Shown here piece after piece: positions 40,891 to 56,522 of a DNA stretch of 64,000 nucleotides (positions are counted from its first letter, which is position 1; each line of letters opens with the position of its first letter). The stretch spans positions 5,282,461-5,346,460 of the forward strand of contig NC_021692.1 in NCBI RefSeq assembly GCF_000247815.1, in the 5' to 3' direction. Position numbers and translations under genes: made by a program. The stretch is from Ficedula albicollis. Lineage: Eukaryota; Chordata; Aves; Passeriformes; Muscicapidae. The notes under the pieces are model-generated. The model searched no databases. It saw only the letters and a program-made list of their open reading frames with translations, and had not been told where the DNA came from.

Positions 40891-41802
40891 CCGGGGGGCT
40901 TTCCTCTTGTATTTGTTGTTATAGTCAAATTTTTCTTTCACTTCATCTAAGAGCTGGCCCAGTCTAGCTTTCTCCTCTTTCCCAGCATAATCCTGGCTGA
41001 GGAGGATATAGGATCTCCAGTTTGCAGAGTCAAAGCCCCAGTGGCAAGTCCTGTTTTCCAGCGATTTGTGAGAGTGGACCACAAATTTGTGAGGCGGGTA
41101 CATGAGCCTGCAGTCCAAGCACTGGATGCAGGCTGCGCTGGGGTTACTGTAAAGCTCTGGCACCAGGAGTCCCTTACACTTCCCAAAGCACTCATGATAC
41201 ACCTTGAAGCTCTTCTCCGTGAGCTCCAGCTCAATTGTGCTAGAGAATTCCTTCTTGCAGTGGGGAGGGTAGGTGCCACCATAAAGCAAGGCGTTACAAA
41301 GCCTCTCAGCATCAGTTTTCGTGATGAGCCCGCAGGAAGGAGCGGAGAAGGGCAGGATGCCCATGACTTTGAGGATTTCCAGCTGGTCAGCAGTGCATCT
41401 GGAGCAGTAAATATGTAGCTCATCACACACAGAATTAATCTGCTGCAGGGAGAAGTCCCTGAGCACCGAGTTCAGGATCTGGGGCAAGCAAAGCCGCTTC
41501 TCTCCGCCCACCACGAAGCAGGAGATGGTTTCCCCTTCCAGGATGGTCTCGCACCTCTCCGTGGATCTGTCCGAGGGCATGAAGAAGGGACCAGGCATGA
41601 CCGGAGGAGGCTGGATCGGGGGCAGATGCAGTACAGGTTCCGCTGGGTCTTTGCCATTGTCTTTCTTGTACATCTCCTGTGCCCATCGCGCTGAGAAAGC
41701 AGCAGGGCCACCCAGGGAGCTCATAGAGCTCAGATGAAACTGTTCCAAGGTCTTCTGCAGTCCTGGATGAGGCTGGAAGCTGCTTCTACTTACAGTCTCC
41801 AT
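40891..41802 (-). CDS. SKI: SKI proto-oncogene, first coding exon (304 codons, partial gene)
   Basis: SKI is a nuclear co-repressor that binds SMAD2/3 and SMAD4 and recruits N-CoR/HDAC complexes to damp TGF-beta/BMP signalling. Seen in the translation: residues 9-40 form the conserved R-SMAD-binding N terminus ([14 protein letters not shown] onward, with SSLGGP at 28-33, the segment mutated in human Shprintzen-Goldberg syndrome). Residues about 76-176 form the Ski/Sno/Dac homology domain, with CLPQIL at 105-110. Residues about 197-291 form the SAND-like SMAD4-binding domain, rich in Cys/His (C205, C209, C225, C228, C231, H238, H243, H245, C253, H254). The start METVSRSSF fits the bird form, and the ATG has A at -3 and G at +4. 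The exon ends in phase 0 after KRKAPR at a GTAAGT donor. The frame is intact. The coiled-coil C-terminal half belongs to later exons outside the window. The SKI-like paralogue SKIL is excluded by near identity to SKI throughout. Confidence 0.97.
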
Positions 41803-42155
41803 TTTTTAGTTTCTATTCCCAAAACAAACAGCAAAAATCCCCAATTATCTTCCACCCTGATGCAAATCCACTTAAGGGATTTTTTTAAGGAAAAAATATG
41901 AACAAAATAAAACAACCCACCCTTGTGTTTTTCCTCCTTCTCACTCAGCAATCCACTAACGGAGAGGAAATAAATCCTTTTGTATGCGTGTCTCTCTCTT
42001 CTTTCTTTTCTCTTGGTTCGCGTTACAATTTCAAACCCTCCAAGTCTCCAAGCTGCCCCGATGGAGCAGAGAATCACGGCAAAAAGAGGTCTTCATCCGA
42101 GCACTCACCCCCTCAGCCAACCCCAAGGCAAACCAATCCCTCCTCCCACACCTCC

Positions 42156-42188
42156 AACACACACACACTCACTCACACACACACACAC
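42156..42188. repeat. (CA)n microsatellite upstream of SKI
   Basis: An alternating CA tract with two TC interruptions lies about 350-390 bp upstream of the SKI ATG, in the presumed leader or promoter-proximal DNA. On the transcribed sense strand it is a TG repeat. Length is probably variable between individuals. Confidence 0.9.
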
Positions 42189-42379
42189 CACCCACAGAAA
42201 CACAAAAAAGTCTGTGCCACGCTCCGAGCACCCGGGGCTCAAATATGTTCTGGCGGCTGCTGCTTCTCTGCAGTGATCCCCCTTCTGTCCATATCCACCG
42301 AGGGAAGGCGCGGGGGAGGAAAGTAAAAAGCAGGAGGAGGCAGAACGCTCGGTCTGTGCAAGGAACAACGCAGGAGAAA

Positions 42380-44687
<2,308 letters not shown>

Positions 44688-44985
44688 ACCACTGACCACT
44701 GACCAGGGCACGGATATACACTGTGCGTGGCACGGACACCACTGACCACTGACCAGGGCACGAACATGCACATGGGATGAACACCAAATGACCACTGCCC
44801 AGGGCACAGACATGTACTGACCATGGCACAGACACCTCCTGCTTGGGGCACTGACATATCCACTGCCCCTAGCATGGACACACACTGGCCATAGCATGAA
44901 CATACACTATCCATGGCACGGACATACACAGTCCATGGCATGGACAGTCATTGACCACGACATGGACATGCACTGCCCAGCAGCA
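44688..44985. repeat. Diverged minisatellite, unit about 22 bp
   Basis: Repeated variants of CCATGGCACGGACATACACTGA, roughly 12 units with expansions. A 25-bp segment beginning ACCACTGACCACTGACC recurs at 44688 and 44738. The array begins exactly where the C940 run ends, so its other end is probably missing from the assembly. Confidence 0.8.
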
Positions 44986-46326
44986 CTGCCAACTCCACTA
45001 TGAATTTATTATTCATTAATTATTCTCAGGAGTGAGATGCTCTTACTTTCTACTAATATTAAACTTCAAAGAAAAAAAAAAACAACTGTGTCTTCTCCCA
45101 TTTTCCATGGACTGCACACCCAGAATTCTAACAAACATTTCAACCACCACTTAGCATCATCATAAGGAACAAGCTGAAAAGGTTTCCACTGTTATCTCAG
45201 AGCTCTGTCAACTGTGTGCCAAAAAGGGCTGGGGAGCACTTTCACAACAGCACAATGGTTAATAGTGTTTGTAATGCAACAAGGACTGCTCATCCATAGA
45301 GTGCGACTGAGGGACACAGACACTGAATTTTGACAGTCTCATCTGGAAGAGTTCATGGCAGTGGAACAGCAGAAAAAGCACATCAGGACAAAAGAGGAGG
45401 AGCAAACAGACAAATATCCAAACAGTGCTTAAAAGAGCAATTGGAAAACAAACCCACTGTGATTTACTCAGACTCATTGTAATGGGGCAGGGCACACACC
45501 AAGCTCTTGTGTTTTGTTTGGACTTTTATATTCTGAAATGTCATTCAGAATAAAGGGAAAAGGTGTAAGAGTTGTATAAGGGTTTTGACCTTGCCCCTAG
45601 GTCAGCATTTCCCTTGAGAGGAATCCACTCTCACATACCCAACTTGGACATCAACCCTCAAAGAGCTAAATGGCTTCAGAAGAGGCAGGAACCAAACACA
45701 CTGGTTCAGGTCAGCAGCTGTGTCTTCATGTGCGCAGAGAAGACACTTGGAGGATCTTCACAAAAGTGCTTTAATAGAAAGCCCTGGTAGCAAGAAGGAC
45801 TCTTGAAGTTTCTGTTTATACAATCCATCACACATGGATTTGATCCATGAGTGGGATTTTTAGATATTACCACAATACCAAGGGTCTAAAGATGGGATTT
45901 AACAATTTAGGCCATACAGTCCTTGTTGATTCCTGATGCTAAAGAAGTAACCACATTAAGAGAAAGCAGGGTTAGGAACATTCCTCACTGGGTAACAGGA
46001 TAATCTAAAAGGTTTTAGTTAAGAATAATTTTTAAATTATATTATTCAGAAGGTACATATGGTACCTTTCAATAACATGAGGGACATCCATCCACTCCAC
46101 CATTTCCAGACTGAAGGGTGTGCTTTGGTAGAATGGAAACCCCTCCCAACATTCAGCCTCCTCTTAGTGAAGCTCTGACTGTGAGTGTGACAAGGGAGAA
46201 GCAGCAGACACACAGTGAATTCCCCCAGGGCTGTGGCAGTTGACCAGACTGTCATCAGAGACACTCGGATACAATGGGGACCAGCAGCAGGATCACTCCC
46301 TAGATGGCTTTAGTGCAGTTTCAGGC
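44986..46326. other. Upstream flanking DNA, nothing recognised
   Basis: Unique AT-rich sequence upstream of SKI. No exon, RNA gene or mobile element was recognised. Confidence 0.6.
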
Positions 46327-46681
<355 letters not shown>

Positions 46682-46999
46682 AATCCACTAAAATATAAAT
46701 GGCCAGATATACTCAAACATCACATATAGAGTTCCTGATTCTTTTAAAGAACCAAACTAATGCCTGCAGGAATTCTGGATAGCAATGGAAAAGCTTCTCA
46801 GCTCTGGAAGCTGGTGGTTTCTTTTCTCACTAGAAAGAAAGGACAGCAAGCAGTAGTTGCAGTTCATTTTAAAAGAGGTGCCATTTTCTCTTCCAAATGA
46901 CTTTTTAATGCAAGTAAATCACTGGATGGTGCAACAGATTGTTTATGGGTGGAATTTGTAAATGGAATTCCTGAAGCAGAGGGGACTACCAAAGAGACA

Positions 47000-47138
47000 G
47001 GAAGGATGGTCTTGTGGTTAAGACAGAAAACTCAGGACATCTGGGGTCGATTCCCAGATCTCCCACAGATTTCCTGTTGCCTTGGGCAAGTTGCTGAGTC
47101 TCTCTGTGCCTCAGTTTCCGTATCTGCAATACTCAGAC
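47000..47138 (+). mobile_element. MIR/CORE-SINE-like relic
   Basis: Colinear with MIR: GGTCTTGTGGTTAAGAC, then ATCTGGGGTCGATTCCCAGA, then GCCTTGGGCAAGTTGCTGAG, then CTCTGTGCCTCAGTTTCCGT and ATCTGCAAT. It includes a tRNA-like B-box (GGTCGATTCCC). This is the best-preserved MIR-like copy in the window. Confidence 0.75.
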
Positions 47139-50100
47139 ACTGAGCAATTGGAGTGGCAGCTTCCAAACTGAAAGCCATGACGGGACACCTTCAACTCCTG
47201 CAGTAACAACACAGCAAAAGTTGCACATCTTTACAGACTGTGCAGAACTGAGCAGCAGCAGGGCAGGAGAAGGGGAGCAAAGGGAGCTGTCATGTGGCAT
47301 TAAGGTGGCAGCGGCTTCTCAAGTGAGCACCACATCTTAAAATCAGATTAATCTGTCCCCCAGTCACTGCTTGTCTTGCTCCAGTTCTTGAAGCTGGAGA
47401 AAGGAGAGGGGAAAAATATCTCCGAGGAAGGGCCCTAACACCACAGTGTTTTTCTCACTCTCTCCCTCTCCTCCTCCCCCTCTCCATTGGCTTCAAGGCC
47501 AACAGCTCCTGGAACACAAACACTCTTGTAAACTTCTGAACCACACAGCCCTATGGTGGGTGGGTGTTTGCTCCCTGCCTGCCAGTTCCAATCCACCCAC
47601 AGATTCCAAAGGCCCAGAACAAAAAGCAGACTCCATTTTCCATATTTAACAGGCAGTTCTCTTCCCTCCCCATCGCCTTCGCTCGGTGCCTCTCCCCAGC
47701 ACCGGGTCCCACCTTCTGGGCTGGGGGGGATGCTGGTGCCTGTGTTTGTACACACAGAGCAGAAGTGTGTTCTGAGAGGGTTCCCCCAGCCCCCTCTGGT
47801 TCTCACTGCCTGCCTGCTCGGGGAGAGCTGGGGATTAGCAAGGGCTGTGCTGCATATTGCAGCTATTTGACAAAACGTTTGGGAAGGGCCTATTGTGAAG
47901 ATTGTGAAGAAAGAAGGGGGGGAAGCGTGGGTGCGAATGCGACACGTCAAAATTCCTGCTGCAGCTCACATTAGACAGCACAGCCCTTGGAGCAGCCAAT
48001 TTCCACTTTCTCCATGCTTGTACTGTACATATTCATTGCTAATTGTGACAGAAGTAAAACAATTTCTGTATGGCCAGGATATTTCCTTCCCTCTTTTCCT
48101 TTAGAGATTATCATTTATCAAAGTCATAGTTTTCACTGATCAATTACAGTGAAACTGGGGAATGCCAAACTATCCAGAACCTGAGGAATAAGGTTTCAAA
48201 CCCTCTGTTGGAAAGGATTATCTGAGAGCCAGGTGGTCTTTTTCATTCAAATATTTCAATTTTTCATCAGCACACATATTCTGCTTAGAGAAAATTACTT
48301 CACAAATGTGAACTAAATTATCTTTTCGGCCAAAATTAATTTTGAAACATTTATTTTAAAGACCTACTTCTTTTTTGTACATATTACTCTCAGATATGCA
48401 CTGAAATAAGTGAATTTAAGACGTCTAAAAAGTCACCCATAAAAGTTTCAAGAATCAGTCATATTTAAGATGAACAAACAAAAGTTTTCTCTGTCTGAGA
48501 AGGTCAGCAATAGACTCATGACAACCAAAACAGTGGGTTTTTTTAATGAATGGAAAAGTCAACTATTTCCAGACACCTTTCAGGGCAAAGAGCTCAGTGA
48601 GGTGGCTGGAACTTTTCAGCAGTGGCAGCAAGGCTGTGTTTTAGGGCTTTGGCTCAGCTCTCTGATTTTATTCTACCACGGGAGCAGCTTCTCCCAGAGA
48701 ACCCCATGGATTCAGAACTCACCATTATTTCCTTAACCCTTTTCCAAATTCTTGGCTCTGTTCAGCTCAGCTCCATAGCCTGTCTCCTGTATCTTTTATA
48801 TCTTTCCCAAGTACAGAACCCCTTGGTCATGGCCCATTGGCCATATATCCACGATGAATACATGTAATGAACATACGACCTGCTTAAAACATGACTTGCT
48901 CTCACCTAAAATTCATATTTAATTTGCAGGAAATCATCAGGCATCCTACGAAGTATGGGAGGTGAGGGGTGTTAAAAGCACAGGAAAGAGTTCTCCATTT
49001 TTTGCCTGGTATGTTGCTCAGGGCTACCCCTCCCTCCCTCACACACTCTGCACCTACATGTCCTGGTGGACGCTGCCAAACACCTCATTAAAAAAAAAAT
49101 CCAAAAAACATGCTTGCTGCAGCCAATAAAAAAAAATTAATTCACTGGGAAAAATCAGTCAGAGAAGGGAATAAGGCTGGAACTCTTGGGATTCCCAAAG
49201 GAGCTCACAGAATAGTGCTGTAGGGAATCAGGGCTGCACAGACTTTTTGTCATTTACATTAACAGCAAATCTTTCATTTTTCAGCATAGCCAGCAATGAG
49301 CAAACAAGGCAGAGCATCCACATCCAGCAGAGGCAGGGTCAGGAACATCAACCAAAGCCTTGTCCCTGTCAGTAGTGCACTGAACTGCTGCTGGCCACCC
49401 TCAGCAGCTCCTCCCAGAGCCACCACCACCATCCTAGGGAAGAAAAATCAACTCATTTCAGACAAAGTGGATTTAAGCAAGTCTCTCCCATAGCTTATCC
49501 CAAAGCAATCATCATTAAAGGAAGTGTGCCAGCCTTGCCCTACAGGAGCTCCTGATCAGCAAAACCCAAGCTGCAGCAAATGAGGAGGGTGACCTGCCCT
49601 CCCTCCCCTCCCACACACACCCTGCCATGAGGAGAAGCTCTGGGGATGCTGACTGGAGCTGCTGCAGTGCTGGGATGAGCAAAGGGCTCCACAAGCAGTG
49701 TGACCCACCTGTGACAGCAGCAGTGACACAGCCTCACTCCCATCCTCCCAGAACCCACAGGCCAAATATTCTCTCCCTCCACAGCCTGTACAGACTCCAG
49801 GGAATTCACCTCTCTCTTCCATAATCCCATCCATCTTGGAGATCATTTCTCATCATCAAGCTATCTGTATTTTGCAAATAATATTGGTAAGCTTAATGCA
49901 TCTTTGCTACAAAGACTCTGTCAGACCTTCTGATCTGCTGGCTGGGTTTTTATCACCACGGCTTCTGATCCTGGTGTCTCACCTCGTGTCCTTTGGTACA
50001 TCCTTTACAGCAGTTCAACGTCCAAAACCATGGCAGGGAATGAGTCTGCTTGAAATTTATGACCTCTTCCCTCTTGTTGTAAAGTGATCCCCTGTCTGCT

Positions 50101-50394
50101 GGTCTGACAGGTGAACCTGCAATTTATTGTAGAGGCCTGTGCCTCCTATAAATAACACATGAAGCACCAGGAACTGTGGAGATCAGTGTTTGCATCATCA
50201 CTTCACTCATTCAGAACGTGCTGTCCTAAAAATCCCAGATTTCTACTCCTCTCTCACAAATTCTTATGCATTGATCTCATATTTATTTCATTTATGGGCT
50301 TTCTGAATGAACCTGTGATTAAAGCACATGCACACCTCATTAGCATAATGAGATTTTTCCTACAAGCATGTAATGAAAACGAAACAAATTCATT
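47139..50394. other. Upstream flanking DNA, nothing recognised
   Basis: A GC-richer patch at about 47450-47900 yields overlapping chance open frames on both strands. An AT-rich low-complexity stretch lies at about 48240-48420. No gene was recognised. Confidence 0.6.
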
Positions 50395-50490
50395 CTGTCA
50401 TTTTACAGATGTGGAACTGCAAAACAGGGAGGATATACAAGTGGCTTAAGGCCACCCTGCAGATCTTTATCACAATCCAAATCTTTTACC
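50395..50490 (-). mobile_element. MIR/CORE-SINE-like relic (reverse orientation)
   Basis: CATTTTACAGATGTGGAACTG, then AGTGGCTTAAGGCCACC, correspond to the reverse complement of the MIR 3' half (CATTTTACAGATGAGGAACTG, AGTGACTTGCCCAAGGTCAC). The remaining part is degraded. Confidence 0.5.
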
Positions 50491-50631
50491 AAGTTAAAAT
50501 CAACTTTTTTTAACTTCATTTCTGGGTTTTTTCCTAACAAAACTCCATTATATTCCTAGAACTACTCCCAGATCCAAACTATGCAGTAAGAGAATCCAAT
50601 ACTGCAAGACAAAGAGGTCTGGGGTTGTTTG

Positions 50632-50633
<2 letters not shown>

Positions 50634-50665
<32 letters not shown>
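50634..50665. repeat. T32 homopolymer
   Basis: A pure T run between GGTTGTTTGAA and GGTCAGTAAG. No retroelement body is recognised on either side. Confidence 0.9.
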
Positions 50666-50666
<1 letters not shown>

Positions 50667-52007
50667 GTCAGTAAGACCTATTCCATACTCCAGTGGACAA
50701 GACAGGCTATGTTTTGAATCAGACACTGCAGTCTGGTAGAAGCAGGTAGTGAAAGTCTCCCACTAGATTTGTATTTACTGAAGTGCCTAATTTAACAGTG
50801 CCCTGTTCTCTTTTTCAGGAAAAAGGCACTGAACATTTTCATTTCTAGACAGCATCAACTGTCAGACTAGCTTTTATGTAAAGCATTTTCATTTCAAGTC
50901 TCTTCAATTTTTAATTAGCTGTTTCAGAAGAGAGGAGCATGAAAGCTGGTGACAGGAGACATTGGGGCAGCAGGTTCCCAGTGTCCCAGTCCCTGTCCCA
51001 GCAGGACATTTCCACAGCCCGCCCTCCTACAGCTGCACAGAGCACAGGGGCACTGGGGATGTTCCAGCAGGATCTGCCCAAATGAGCTTCCACCAGACTT
51101 TCAGAGTTCCACTTTTGTCTCCAGCAGTTCTGCACTTCCAGGGCTCCCCATGGTAATGGTATTTATGTAGATTAAACCCACTTCACTTACGTGGCCCTCT
51201 GACAAAGAATGGTGCATAGAAAAAATAATTAGGGTTTAAGATTATTTTAAGCAAGAGATGAGCTCATATCTAGTAAACTTCTAAACTATTCCTGGGTACA
51301 GCATTTATGTTAAAATAATGAAGAGTGACTGTGAGAGGAAGGACTGCAGGAAAAGCTGGCCATGCTTAGATTCCCTTTTTCATCTCCACCCTTCTAAATT
51401 TTTTATTAGATTTCTTCCCTGCACATGGCAGGCTGACAGTGGGACTCTCCCTCCTCTCCCCCTACCATCCATCATGTATGGGCTTCAAGCCCATCTTGAA
51501 GCAATGATCCTGTCTGTCCCGTGCCTGCTGCAGCATCACCACTAGGACCAGGATCCATCAGGAATGTGCCAGCTGGCACCTTTCCCTCCCCTCTGCTTTC
51601 TTTCCCTGTGCAGGAGAAACCATTCCTTGCCTTCTGGGGCCAGCACTGGACCCACACTGTTCCTCCTAATGAATGCAACCTGTTCTAACGAATGTGAAGC
51701 TTATTTGTGAGTGTGGAGCTGCACTCAATTGCCTGACATTTCACATTTCTCACCATAAATCTGGGTAACACTTTATTTTAATTACTGGGACATTTTCTAA
51801 CTTTTATTGTTTCTGGCAAACACAGGCAAAATGAGCTCATTCATTATATAAGGTATGTGAGCTATTTCTTCAGGGGAAATTGTGTTCTATATTACCCTTG
51901 CTATGCAACAAGATGCCATTCACCTCCCTTGTACATGTCCTTAAGTGTCAGTCTGAGAAGGATGAACTCATCTTTTCCTGAATGACAGAGACCTGGAAGG
52001 TTGATAT

Positions 52008-52051
52008 ATCCATCCATCCATCCATCCATCCATCCATCCATTTATCCATCC
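52008..52051. repeat. (ATCC)n tetranucleotide microsatellite
   Basis: About eleven ATCC/CATC repeats with one TTT interruption near 52041-52043. A likely polymorphic microsatellite. Confidence 0.93.
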
Positions 52052-55000
52052 TTCTGCATTTCTATCACATCCATTAATTGTCAGCAGCTTTGTCACATCT
52101 CCACTCCAAAGCTGGTGAAGGCACCACCTCGATATGATACAGAGGTAAGTCCAAAATGCAAACTTCAGACCCTGGTTTGATTTTGCTGAGGTAATTTTGC
52201 TTTACAGGCATTACAAAGGAGACAAGGAAAAAATTGGTGAGGGCTGCAGTGCTCAGGGAGATGCTGTGTGTGAGGACTGGGCACCAGAGCTTGCACTCAG
52301 GGCCCTGGAGAGACACAAAGGATTTTACAAATGCCCTGGAGCCTTAGGGTAAAAATCCCTTTTTATGTCCAACTCCCCTCAGCAAAGTTCTGTAACTTCA
52401 CTAAGATGAGCAGCACTGGAGACCAGAGAGCTTGCACTCCTCCGGCTCTCCAAGGTCACATCAGAAATCCTGCAGAAAAGAACACTCAGCATCTCTGGGC
52501 CTGATCTGTCCCACAGCAATCAGTGCCAAATTTCAAACGGAGTCCAAACAAAGATTAAGTTTAGACTCTCTATCTCCATAATGATAATTTGGGGCCAAGA
52601 CTCAGTAGGTGCTGAGCACTCTGCAGGCAACAGAACGTCTCCCTTGTAAACCCAGCCCATAATTTCTCAATTACTGAATTCAGACTGGACTGGAGAAATC
52701 ATAAATCAGGCCGCTCCTTTTGACAATTGTTTGAGCTCTAGAACTGGACTCCTGCTCTTGGCCTCTCCCCTTGTCTGTGCATTATATCCCTCCTCGGACT
52801 GTACCTTCCTTGTTCCTACTGAGCCTGAGATGATGGAATTGGCCATTTGCCCAGGCGAAGGGGGGAAAAAAAGGTGGTTACTGTAATGGAAGGGCTTTCT
52901 GACTCTTCTGACTGCAGAAAAAATCCCAGGCAGATAGCACAGAGCCTGTTTAATGACTCACACTCCGCTTTTTCACCAGGGAAAAATTTCAGGCCTGCAC
53001 TCACTTAAAAGATGGAAATTTTTATAAAACTTCCATTGTGGTATGTTACCATCTGTTCAGAAATTAACAAAAACAAAATCAAAGTAAGCAAATGGGTTGA
53101 TTTTTCTTTCTCTCTTTTTCTTGTAGTAAGAGCTTTCTGTTCTGTAGATAAGAGTGAATCTCCAAGGGGAACTGTGAGCACATAGAGTTCAGCACAAGAA
53201 AATAGAGACTCCAGTGTAATTGTTTGCTGGCTTTGCGCAAATCAACGTCCTGCAAAGTAAACTGTTCTCTCAGTGATGGCCATTTCCTCCTGCAGCAAGC
53301 AGGAGTGTTCCTGTCACTCAGGGAGGGAGAGAATTCTTGTGTCTGCAAGCATTTGCATGTGCTCAGCCCCAAAAACTCCTCAGATCTGAACAGCTTCCAA
53401 GGGCTTCTGATGAGATGACTTTTCTGACAAAGTGTTCCCTCTCCTGGGAACCAGGCCACTGAGGATTTGGAAGAGATGTGTACAATAAAACAAAATTTCA
53501 AGTTTTTCTTGGAGGAAAAAAATAAAGAAATTGCAGACAGCAAATTTTGCTTCATTCTTTCTAATGCTTCATAAGAATACATAACTTTTTCCGCCTGGTT
53601 TTGAACAAAAACGTATATTTCTTTTTTTCTTTTCAGAGTTGAATTCTTGGAACTCATACCATTTTCATTTGGCTATTTTTACCCGCCCTGCTCCTTCCTG
53701 TATCCATGGAGTTTCATCAAAACATTGAATTCCAGCCTCTAATGACATAACCTTCCCCTTTCCTTCCTGTTCTCATGTCACCTCTCATTTTCTCACCAGC
53801 TCCAATGCCTTCTCTGATTTTTAGACTTTTTCTACTTTAGACTTCTTATTTTCTTTATGTACTTTGCATCAGCACTATCCTCTACAGAATGGAATATTAA
53901 AAAGTCATAAACTTCTGAAGAAACAAGCAAACAAAGCAGCCTTCCAGCTGCCTCAGCTGAGGAGAACACCTTCTCCTCTTCCTTACTCTAAGGAAAAATC
54001 TGATTTCAAACATACAGCTTTGTCTTGCATCAGTATCAAACTGGAATGATTTGACTCCAATCACTCTCTGAGTGTTATCTGCTGGGCTGGGGATAAATCA
54101 GCTGCAGGACAGCTCAAGTGAAATGAAGAGAATGATTGCCATGTGAAGCTGAGACAAAGGGACTGTGACACACAGCCAACAACTTCACTGCCTGTATTTA
54201 CCCATTAAATGTGAGATAAAAGTGCCATTCAATGTATGGCTCGAGTTACTTAATGGATTAGCACTGCAAAATACCTGACATAGTCTGGCTCTTTGCACAT
54301 GGATCCTACACTTGTGTATTCCTGCACAGAGCTCCAGTGCTGTGTGAGCTTGGAGGGAAAATGTAGGAACAGCAATCTGGCATGAACATTCCTTGTCTTA
54401 GGAAAAAAATCGAACTGCGAATGGAATTCATTTACTGATTTGCAGGAACAATGAAGTCAAGCAACAAAACTTAGCAAACCATATTAAAAAGCATCTTCAC
54501 AAGTATTTTTGCAGGCAACAGAGGTGTTTATGAACCAAAAAAAGAGGTGTAGAAGTTACAATGGCTCCAGGGCAAATTTTAACTGGTTTCCCCTCCTTAT
54601 TAGATTTCTCATTCATAAAAAATTGCTGGCTGACTTAGCAGTCACTGCACCATGTGGGATTTTAGGTGTTCCTAACCATCTGTGTGCATTTTTTCCATTT
54701 GTCTAACTAATTTTCCATCTTCAGTTTATTTGTCTTAATTTTATCTCCCTGTCTACATAATTAGAGTTATCTGGAACACCAAGACAAGCCTTTGTCCCAG
54801 CAGAGGGATGGACAGTCTATTTCTATTTGCTATCAGAAGCAAAGAACATAAGCTCTAAGCTATTCCAAACTCCACTGCCATTTTCTGCTGGCAATAAATA
54901 AAGTTCTTCATGCTATAAATCATGTTTGATCCTGACAGTTTTTCCTGATCTGGAGCCTGGAAGTTCAGAGTCCTTCCAAAGGGTGCCACTGAAGTTCCCA

Positions 55001-56392
55001 GCCAGGTTTGCTCTCAGAACACGACATTCTCAAATCCAGAGGAACAGCCCCAAGTGAATCAGTTTGAGCTCCACACTGACAATCTGCCAGGAATTTAAAG
55101 TCTCTGTATAAAACTGAATGCTGAAACGTGTCAGGTGCCCAGAATTTCCATCAAATTCAGTGGCTGAGCCATTGAGTGGGATTCAAGGATTAGAACATTA
55201 ACTTGTGCAGAGTTACACCTATCCATAACTTCCCTATGGGAATGCCAGGCTGGAAGATTACAAGAATAAGTCAGCAATTTCTCAGTCCCACAGTCTTATC
55301 TCCTGGTGCCCAGCTAAAGCCTTTTATCAACAGAAAACAGCTGGAAAGCTTTATACAAAAAGTTATGATCCTGCAAGATTCAGAATATTATTTGCACGAT
55401 AAGCTGAGAAATTAGGTTTGAAGTCTTTCCTGTGTTTAAGCCTAAAAAGAAAAGCTTAGCAAGATTCAGAAATGCCAAGTTCAGTCTCCTTACACACAGA
55501 AAATTAAGTCTGTTTGGATCCATGCAGATTATTTTGGGCTAGCCCAGAAGCTCCATGGGGAACACATCCAGGTTAAAGAAGCCATGCAAATGAGAGGTGT
55601 GTGACACAGATTTGTGCTGCCTTTCATTTTTGCTCATACCTAGAAAAGCTCCATGACTAATGACATCAATGTTTCTTTTAGATGTTCAGTCTTACCCATA
55701 CTGGAGTTGTGTATGTTTAGAATTCACCTGCAGTTTATCCATATTTAATCTTTTTCATGCCCTCCTTCCCTGCTTACTCTACCCAGATCATTGACATTTT
55801 GATCAGTTACAATTACAAATACATGTGGATTGATGGAATTGTGAAAGTTCAGAACTGAATTCCTGGTTCTTCCCCAGGTTGGAAAGGCCATTTTTAGCAA
55901 ATCAAACCACCACGACTTCCTTTAGTAGAGCTGTACATGTGCTATACCAAGAGCAGTGTGTTACAAGAGGAAACAGTGGAGCGGGTCATGTTTAGCACCA
56001 GGAACAAGACAGTTTTGTCATGTGTTACCTACCAAAACCAAGTTTTCATGGCATGCTTTCATTCCTTCTCATCACAAGGAGCTACTGCCTTAAATTGCCT
56101 CTGTGAAGACTCTTCTCCCTCAGCAGGAAAAACAATGAGGTCCTTAAAAGGGCTGCTTAGAAAAACTCAGCAAGTTCAGAGATGCTTTGTCATTTCTGCC
56201 CATTGCCCAATGATCTTCCTTATATAATTGATTAATAAAGTCCATGAAATTTCTCTGGAGATAGGCCAGGCAACAGATCCTGTTCTCATTTTATTTTAGT
56301 TCTAGGAAAAGCAAGCAAGAAAAGACTGCTTCTAAAAGGCTTCAGCTACTGTTGCTGACACTTGGTTCCCACAGACATCTGCCAATAATGGG

Positions 56393-56522
56393 GTGTCCAG
56401 AACATTGTTCCTGGTGTCCAGCTCTGTTCCTGGTGTCCAGGAGGTTGTTCTGGTGTCCAGCTCTGTTCCTGGTATCCAGGAGTTTGTTCCTGGTGTCCAG
56501 GAGGTTGTTCCTGGTGTCCAGA
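56393..56522. repeat. Minisatellite with about 20-21-bp unit
   Basis: Six to seven units built from TTGTTCCTGGTGTCCAGGAGG and TCTGTTCCTGGTGTCCAGC variants. All frames on the minus strand translate as a repetitive Leu-Asp-Thr-Arg or Gly-His-Gln pattern, showing the repeat is not codon-constrained. Confidence 0.9.

Larger units (their letters stand above)
50491..56392. other. Upstream flanking DNA with simple repeats only
   Basis: Besides the T32 run and the ATCC microsatellite, unique AT-rich sequence. The longest open frame (192 codons, minus strand, 53079-53657) has no recognisable domain and is probably chance. Confidence 0.55.
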
